From positions 44,161,289 through 44,225,288 of the forward strand of contig JAPTHN010000004.1 in assembly GCA_026936325.1 (NCBI GenBank): DNA of 64,000 nucleotides, written 5' to 3'. Under the pieces are notes generated by a model that was not told the DNA's origin, made no database searches, and was given only the letters and a program-made list of their open reading frames with translations. The stretch comes from Platynereis dumerilii (lineage: Eukaryota; Annelida; Polychaeta; Phyllodocida; Nereididae). A program made the translations under genes and the position numbers. Below, one piece after another: positions 58,801 to 64,000 of the stretch (position 1 is its first letter; every line of letters starts with the position of its first letter).

Positions 58801-60812
58801 TTCCAAGAGTGCCACCGAGGGCACCACTAGTATTAGCGCCACCTTGTGTGCTGCGCAGACTATCAACAGTGCTGCCATCTTTCTTCAAAGGGTTGAGACC
58901 ACTTAAAGCAGGTTTTTCAATATTTGAAAATCTATTAGCTTTGCCATCTTTTTTCTTTGGATCCTTTTTGTTGCCTTTCTTTTTAGCTGAATGAAAAAAA
59001 AAGAGTAAAGGTTTTATTAATGTGAATCATAAATCTAAATAAACACAAAGATGAGATATAAACTTAAAATGGAGCTTGAACATTTAAAACTTTCGGGACC
59101 TATCAGCCAAAATATCAAGCAATTTTCAAGATTATTGATTTGCCTAGAAGCACAAAATCAGTATAATGGAGTACACTTGCATCGTGGGTCTACATAATGC
59201 TTTTGTACTGATTTTGCAGGCCTACTTCCTCGCTGAGAAGCTGTACTGCTTTTATACTCTTTTTTGCTCTGGGTAGAAATATTTATATCAATTATCAATG
59301 ATATAAAATAAACGTACCAGCATTTGCAGCAAGCTTGACCCTCTCAGCTTCGACCATGTCCCTGTAATATTCATCACAGGGGTGGTCCCAGATGGAATCT
59401 CCGTTGACAAAGTTGAAGTAGTAGATGTCACCATTCTGGTCTTGGCTGAATTTAAAAAAGAAGCACTTTTATAAATAAAATATGAAGATATCTGACACCC
59501 TATGTAGCTTCGAGTCTAATCACGACTGTCGAACATATAATTTCAACACATGGTTAAAACTTCAATCCTTGAATTAAAAAAAGAACCAAAACAGCAGTAA
59601 AAAGCCAATTTTCGATATCTCAGCGATCAAAACTCAAAGTGAGGCTCAATCTGCACACACTACAATTCCTCCAGGTGGCGTCACCATAACAACAATACTG
59701 TGCGCCTGATATCATCTCAGAATGAGACGATTAACCCTCACTCTGGTTTGATGAATTCACACTGAGGTTACTGAGGTAGGCCTATAAAGTGACGGCCCTT
59801 GACGGGCAATCTCAAAAGTATGCCTTGAAAATTGAACACTACATTCTAGTTTGATTAAAAAATTTAGAAACGTTTTAATTCTTTGAAAGCTGAAACATAG
59901 ACACAATAAATTATACATGGTGTTTAAGTTTATTTTGACTCCCTTAGCCCCATTCAGTGTCTCGCATTTGTTGATGTAATACTGAAGTTGATGGATATAC
60001 AAGTAAAATCGAAGTAGTTTTGCCTTTTTTATTAAATAACAAGAGAAAATAGAAGACACTCCTCACCAAGGTTTCCAGCTGTCGGGTAAAGGGGCATTAA
60101 TTCCCTCCCTGGCAATCCACATCAACTCCGTGTCATTATCCGGATCTAGGCCAATAACTTGGGCATACTCATAAATTTCTGAAAAATAAACAATGACAAA
60201 AAAACGATTATCACACAATTAGCAGACCAGACACATGATATACATTGAGATGAAATCAATATTCAATTGGACAATTGATATCACATAATTAGTCATACTA
60301 TGTAATTTTATTAAGAATATATATATTTTTTTCTTTCTGAAAAATATAATGATAATGGTTGAGTGCCAACGGGTGAGTGAGCTTGAGTTTTACGCTCAAT
60401 CAGCACCGGTGTGGGCTATTTAGAGGTTGAGTGCCAAATCATAAATATAATTGCGAAGTTTTTCTCTGACTTATTTTAGAATCATATGATTGGTCAATTA
60501 AGGTAAGCGTTTTCTTACTTTTTAATTGCCTGACATTTCATGATTTTTACTGTACGTTACTTTTTAAAAAAAATGTCTGGTGCCAAACAATGTCATGACT
60601 CTATCACGATCTAACATGATTCATTATTTTGTAAATGCACAAATTTTTCCAGTTGTCACACATGCAAGTTAAACCATATGAAATTATTCAAAATCAAACA
60701 CACAAATCGAAAATATTTTCTCACCTTCCTCGGTGGGTTCATAATTCTCATCATAATCCTCTTCCAATATGGTCTGACCATTCAGAGTTTGACTGGCTTG
60801 TAATTTGTTCAT
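43857..60812 (-). CDS. CEP164: Centrosomal protein of 164 kDa
   Basis: CEP164 is a distal-appendage protein of the mother centriole needed for cilium assembly. Coding exons: 60725-60812, 60067-60178, 59318-59445, 58759-58986, 58314-58480, 57834-57860, 57142-57279, 56571-56711, 56293-56364, 55592-55824, 55088-55292, 54484-54581, 53718-53967, 52821-52997, 52309-52428, 50349-50471, 49876-50019, 49386-49538, 49018-49211, 48463-48662, 48051-48145, 47421-47518, 46732-47056, 45859-46318, 45449-45515, 45238-45326, 44434-44509 and 43857-44046. All phases agree; total 1465 residues, human 1460. Residues 1-63 match the human N-terminus ([35 protein letters not shown]). A WW domain spans about 58-90 (W64, YYF, W86). 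A low-complexity, acidic middle follows, then coiled coil about 488-935, then the conserved [17 protein letters not shown] and LERKWRKYF. Very secure. Confidence 0.96.
44715..45140. mobile_element. MITE in a CEP164 intron, TA-flanked
   Basis: TGTGACCTGCTCCACAAAAA at the left is inverted at the right (CCATTTTGGTGGAGCAGGTC, then ACA). The inverted part is about 33 bp with few mismatches. TA on both sides suggests a mariner-type target. No ORF lies inside. It sits between the last-but-two and last-but-one coding exons. Confidence 0.8.
45614..45639. repeat. 26-bp perfect palindrome
   Basis: AAATTTTAAGTCATG followed by ACTTAAAATTT is identical to its reverse complement. It lies in a CEP164 intron and has no assigned function. 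Confidence 0.9.
48200..48266 (-). mobile_element. SINE tail fragment in CEP164 intron
   Basis: GGACGATTGGGGCTTTACGT, CTTGGTAGGCCAATTAAGAC and AGGAGGAG match the family tail and body. The head is missing. Confidence 0.7.
48741..48826 (-). mobile_element. SINE fragment in CEP164 intron
   Basis: GATGGATGATCGGGCTTTTC, TATTTATGCAC and later GACAAGCAATGAGCAAA follow the family order with decay. Confidence 0.6.
49624..49746 (-). mobile_element. SINE head copy in CEP164 intron
   Basis: It contains AGGATGATTGAAACTTCTGT, AGGTCCAGGACTCAAGGTGA and the tRNA-type head (complement TCAGTTGGTAACACTCTGGG; box B decayed). Tail part lacking. Confidence 0.7.
50111..50251. mobile_element. piggyBac-like MITE, 141 bp
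   Basis: CCCTTACTGGACT at the left is exactly inverted (AGTCCAGTAAGGG) at the right, and TTAA flanks both ends (50107-50110, 50252-50255). This is the target and terminus style of piggyBac elements. No ORF. It lies in a CEP164 intron. Confidence 0.85.
50640..51330. repeat. 127-bp tandem array with YY1-like motifs
   Basis: Five units anchored on GGYGGCCATTTTGGCAGCCA begin near 50717, 50808, 50935, 51063 and 51191; the first interval is shortened, and the rest are 127-128 bp. Each has CCATCTTGGATTT, CCCTGTACCAARTTTCATAA and AAGTCACAGTGGGC-like parts. These are also parts of the 151-bp unit in HMBS. Confidence 0.9.
51424..52154. mobile_element. TTAA-flanked inverted-repeat element, 731 bp
   Basis: GGGCACATGCTGGTCGAAAA, then ATG, is inverted at the right end (CATTTTTCGACCAGCATGTG, then CCC), with TTAA at 51420-51423 and 52155-52158. 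Internal blocks are also inverted (CCGCAATAAGACTATTTTCA against GAAAATAGCCTTATTGCGG). A piggyBac-type target is indicated. It carries two X-box palindromes at 51543-51571. No transposase is seen. Confidence 0.8.
54365..54449. ncRNA. Long near-perfect intronic hairpin (candidate)
   Basis: TGATTAATTGTTCACTGGAA then CTTAC (54365-54389) is exactly inverted at 54425-54449. The inner part (TTTTTTGGCATAA against TTATGGCAAAACA) pairs again with few mismatches, leaving a short loop around AGAGAAAAG. The result is an 85-nt hairpin in CEP164 intron 12, about 35 bp from the donor. It could be a microRNA-like precursor or a tiny foldback element. Calling it RNA is inference. Confidence 0.35.
57834..57860 (-). 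other. CEP164: CEP164 27-bp micro-exon
   Basis: It encodes APKFNKTQD between a ttattcag acceptor and a gtaagt donor. Phase is zero on both sides, so skipping it would keep the frame. It lies in the low-complexity linker after the WW domain, and alternative use is plausible. Confidence 0.75.
58546..58644 (-). mobile_element. SINE head copy in CEP164 intron
   Basis: The complement strand starts with GTTAGCTCAGTTGATCGCAG, an A-box-like tRNA head, followed by a box-B-like GGGTTCGC, and the family body GTCCAAAATAGGTCCAGATG. Tail part lacking. Confidence 0.7.
60372..60436. mobile_element. Possible SINE fragment
   Basis: GGGTGAGTGAGCTTGAGTTT then TACGCTCAATCAGCA resembles a GTGAGTGAGTTTAGTTTTAC-type SINE domain that I recall from marine invertebrate genomes. 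GGTTGAGTGCCAA flanks it on both sides (about 60358 and 60425), possibly as a target duplication. This rests on memory only. Confidence 0.35.
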
Positions 60813-61900
60813 CTTGATTCCAAAATGAATCTGATGTAATATTTATCAATTAATAACTGGAATGCATTCTTCCATCACATTGGTGGGGTCTGAAAAATAA
60901 ATATCATATTCAATGAAAATTTAGCACTTGACTTATAAATACAATGCAAATATCAAAAGTCAGCGCAAGAAGTCAAGATGATGAACTATTCAAATTTAAA
61001 CAGTGTGGATTAGCATTTAGAAACACAATTTCACAAATTCTAACATATTATGTATAGACACCAGGACTGTCAGATCCATGCCACAGTTTGCCACTCCCAA
61101 AACTCAAACTCTAATGATAGACCAATTAATAATATTATTGATGTGCAAACTTTGGCTCATAAGACTATCCTCCTAGATCTATACATTCATTCAGACCTCC
61201 AAAAAATCCTGCAAATAAATTGGCTAAAACAAATTCTACAGTTTTAATATCTCCACCTGTTCTTCAAGGTCCTGGAAAATCATGCTAAAACTCAACCTTC
61301 AAAACTATGGTCATTCAACCGGGACCATAATCTACCCACCAATGGGATTAACTCAATCTAGTATACTAAGTGAAGCCATACCATACCTGTCAATTGGTGC
61401 ATGCTTCAGCATGCATGGAATACACAATCAATGAAGCATGACCAAAATTACAGAATTGGGTCAGGTAGGATTAAATAAAGGATTAACGTCCAGTGGGAAT
61501 CTGGTCAATTGGAAGCTGGCAGTGACAGACAGGTGTGTACTCCTAAGTTTTAGAATTACAAAGCATGACTGAAGCAATGCATTGAGTGACGAGTGAGTCA
61601 CCAAAATTTGCTTCATCAACATTGCAGTTGACAAAAAAATTTCGATCAGCAACTTGCAAAAAATGGCACCAACTTTGAGGTCGTTTTATGAGCAGAAATC
61701 AACAGACACAGGCGTCAAAACGCTCCATAAATATTCACCCTGGCTTAAAATTATATAATACATCATTTAAATATTCAAAACGAACTTACATCCATCAAAA
61801 TCGGCTTTAGAAAAACGAATGTCATTGCTGCACAATCCAATGTTTACATCGCCATTTTGATAGTAACAAAGAACAGATGTCGCCACTAGCAACTTCGGAG
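60813..61900 (-). promoter_or_regulatory. CEP164: CEP164 leader exon, intron and promoter
   Basis: A 5' UTR part of the start-codon exon begins after ttatttttcag at 60890. Further upstream GGAT|gtaagt at 61790 looks like the end of a first, non-coding exon. Its start region has CAAAATGGCG, the complement of the YY1-type CGCCATTTTG (about 61850-61859), and an RFX-like half site CTAGCAAC near 61886-61893. The spliced leader has several upstream AUGs with very short frames (such as MAM and MEECIPVIN). The transcription start is not mapped. Confidence 0.5.
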
Positions 61901-62227
61901 ACTGCAGCGCCACTACTCGATCATTTTATTTTGGATCAAAGTTGTGGATCCAATCATTGATCAGAATATCAGGTCAATGGCTTCAGTGTTAATCATACTT
62001 GATCATAATTTCCAAATTTCTAACCTAATAAGTTGCAAAAAAAATTAGAGGTCTTACTTTTTTTCATATTTATGCAAAAAAAAAAAAATCTGACTAATCA
62101 CTGAGTAATCAGTAATCAATTTAAATCCTAAGCTACCGGTATGCCTATGGCAGTATCGAAATACATCTTGGAAAGAAAAAAAATATATATAGCCTATAGG
62201 CTGATCTGGCCATAGAACTGTTCTATG
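61901..62227. other. CEP164 upstream flank
   Basis: Short AT-rich non-coding sequence between the presumed promoter and the adjacent MITE. Confidence 0.4.
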
Positions 62228-62420
62228 CAGTGGCATCCTATGGGGGGGGGTACGGGGGGCACAGGCCCCCCATATTGGACCTGTGCCCCCCCAGGTGCCC
62301 CCCATATATGAACTTTCCAACTCTGGCTAAAATATACAATTAGTATAGTGGGTGCCCCCTCCAGAGAATAGCGTGCCCCTCAGGTGCCCCCCCACTCGAG
62401 ACCACTCAGTTACGTCACTG
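62228..62420. mobile_element. hAT-like MITE with intact 8-bp target duplication
   Basis: GTTCTATG is duplicated exactly on both sides (62220-62227 and 62421-62428). The ends CAGTGGCATCCTA and (complement) CAGTGACGTAACT share the CAGTGRCRT start. The interior is G-run then C-run rich (GTGCCCCCC blocks). It is non-autonomous, and the intact duplication indicates a recent insertion. Confidence 0.9.
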
Positions 62421-62656
62421 GTTCTATGATCAGGCTGTCACCTTTCTGAACAATGTTTGTTTCAGTCGAAAAAGGGCGACATGTAAAACTAAACAACAAG
62501 GGTCCTATATAGTAGAGCAGCTTCGTGTAAAAAATGGCCAAAATAGTTACGAGCCGGACAAAAGCGTGAAATTTTCGGCACATGTACTTTGGGACTTGCC
62601 GGACAAGAATTGCCTAAGCTCCAAAAAAACAAATCTAGAGAAACAAATTTAAATTG

Positions 62657-63902
62657 GTTTCCAAGGCAACAAGTACCCATTTCGAAAATCCTTCCAAAAA
62701 TATGATTTAAGTGATACTGTATCAAGGATATTGATGCTATTGTGATATTTTTAGTCAAAATGAAAGACAATCAAATATTGCATCACACATGATATGAAAT
62801 ATCTTTATTTACCCTGGTGTGTTACCATGGCAACCACAGTACATATGATAATGCTCTTAATAGCTGCTTCATCAGATTGGACGTTTTATATTTCAGTCAA
62901 ATTTGGGTCTAGAAAAATTATTTTTGTGTCAAATTGTCAGTCTTAATGTCTTCAGAAGAAATGCAAAAAAGTAAGGTGATAACTCTGTTTGTCTTGTCAC
63001 CATGGCAACAGATATCCAATATTCCTTAGTAACTTTTTGTTACAATGTGAACATGAGCAGTGGTAACAGAGGCATACTTATAATTTTCGTCCTCAATCAT
63101 GCATCAGCTTGAAGTATTGAATGTCAGACGTCCTCACAGGGGATCACATACGGACAATTTTAAAGTGTGTTGTCATGGCAACCAAAGATAAACAATTATA
63201 ATATTTTGTTGTATGTCACACTTTAGGGGGTATTCACAGGAGTTGCAGTGGAACAATTTTTATGAAACTTGACAGAAACAAGCAAAGTGTCTTCAGTATG
63301 TATGTAACAGTGTATTTTTGCAGCTTTGTTGACCCCTTTTGACTATGGTGCCATCTACTTGCAAAAAACATGTGATTTGGTATATTCTCATAAATCCCTT
63401 CTTTTCATATTTACAAAATAAATGGAAGAATGGATTTTTAACATTAGATCATGATTATGATACCTCCAGCCATCAAAATAAATTGTTTGTCATGCTTAAA
63501 TCATGAAAGTTGACAAATATATAACATAACATGAATATAAGAGAGGGGTAAAATGCAGAAATATCAAATGTAGTAAAATTTAAGTATATTTTTACGAAGT
63601 TATCTTCCATAAAAGTAAAATATTGCATGTTAGAACCCTATTCCCAGTCTATTTGGAAAGCCTTCAATCAAGCCATTATTTTAATGTAAATTTTGTTTAC
63701 AAATATATGGCTGTTGGTTGCTATGGCAATCAAGCTTGAATTTGTCAGATTTTGCTATAATTGGGCAAAAGTCTTTTTTTATGGAATATACTTTAACCAA
63801 CTTTATCAAAAGTGTACAAAAACATTTATTGAAATATCTATTTTAAGATAAGGGTTAGTAATTTCAGGTCACATGACCAAATAAGGGTGTTGCCATGACA
63901 AA
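62657..63902. promoter_or_regulatory. Cluster of six X-box-like palindromes upstream of CEP164
   Basis: GTTTCCAAGGCAAC at 62657, GTTACCATGGCAAC at 62821, GTCACCATGGCAAC at 62996, GTTGTCATGGCAAC at 63169, GTTGCTATGGCAAT at 63717 and GTTGCCATGACAAA at 63889 all fit or nearly fit the RFX X-box. Successive spacings are 164, 175, 173, 548 (close to three times 173 plus 29) and 172 bp. RFX factors are known regulators of ciliary genes. The rest of each interval is only weakly similar. Confidence 0.45.
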
Positions 63903-64000
63903 CGTGTTCAAATTTGACACAAATTGAATCATTTTTTCAAGTAAATCGATGTGTAACCCTATTTATCTTTCAGAAGTAAGCTTGATTTTTACTCTTTCAG

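Overview
The window is AT-rich, intron-rich animal DNA. The genes have GT-AG introns and vertebrate-like exon structure. Surrounding DNA is packed with tRNA-derived SINEs, inverted-repeat DNA transposons (MITEs) and GATA/TATC microsatellites. A marine invertebrate deuterostome, perhaps an echinoderm or hemichordate, fits best. That placement is an inference from gene similarity and genome texture; it is not proven.

Four host genes were reconstructed by hand, exon by exon, with intron phases checked. (1) Positions 1-1480, minus: an unrecognised nuclear-looking AT-hook protein that runs off the left edge. (2) Positions 17636-30110, minus: a complete 9-exon HMBS (hydroxymethylbilane synthase, heme pathway), 382 residues. 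(3) Positions 31038-33493, plus: a complete 6-exon ZNF511-like three-C2H2-finger gene, 293 residues. It is divergent from HMBS across a short shared upstream region holding a CRE and E-boxes. (4) Positions 43857-60812, minus: a complete CEP164 (centriolar distal appendage / ciliogenesis) with 28 coding exons and 1465 residues, plus at least one upstream non-coding exon.

The intergenic block from 1.5 to 17.6 kb holds microsatellites, several MITEs and a three-layer nest (SINE, then a hAT-like element inside it, then a LINE inside that). The tract between ZNF511 and CEP164 has MITEs, a duplicated ~0.7 kb repeat and an 18-21 bp minisatellite. Introns of HMBS and CEP164 each hold one member of what looks like a single mobile family. 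Its members share a palindromic head and a hairpin tail, and their core is a tandem array of YY1-like motifs (period ~151 bp in one, ~127 bp in the other).

The most interesting signals are this array-bearing family, a run of RFX X-box palindromes upstream of the ciliary gene CEP164 with regular ~173 bp spacing, a long near-perfect intronic hairpin, and a SINE family whose copies all point the same way. No CRISPR array, rRNA gene or convincing intact tRNA gene was seen.
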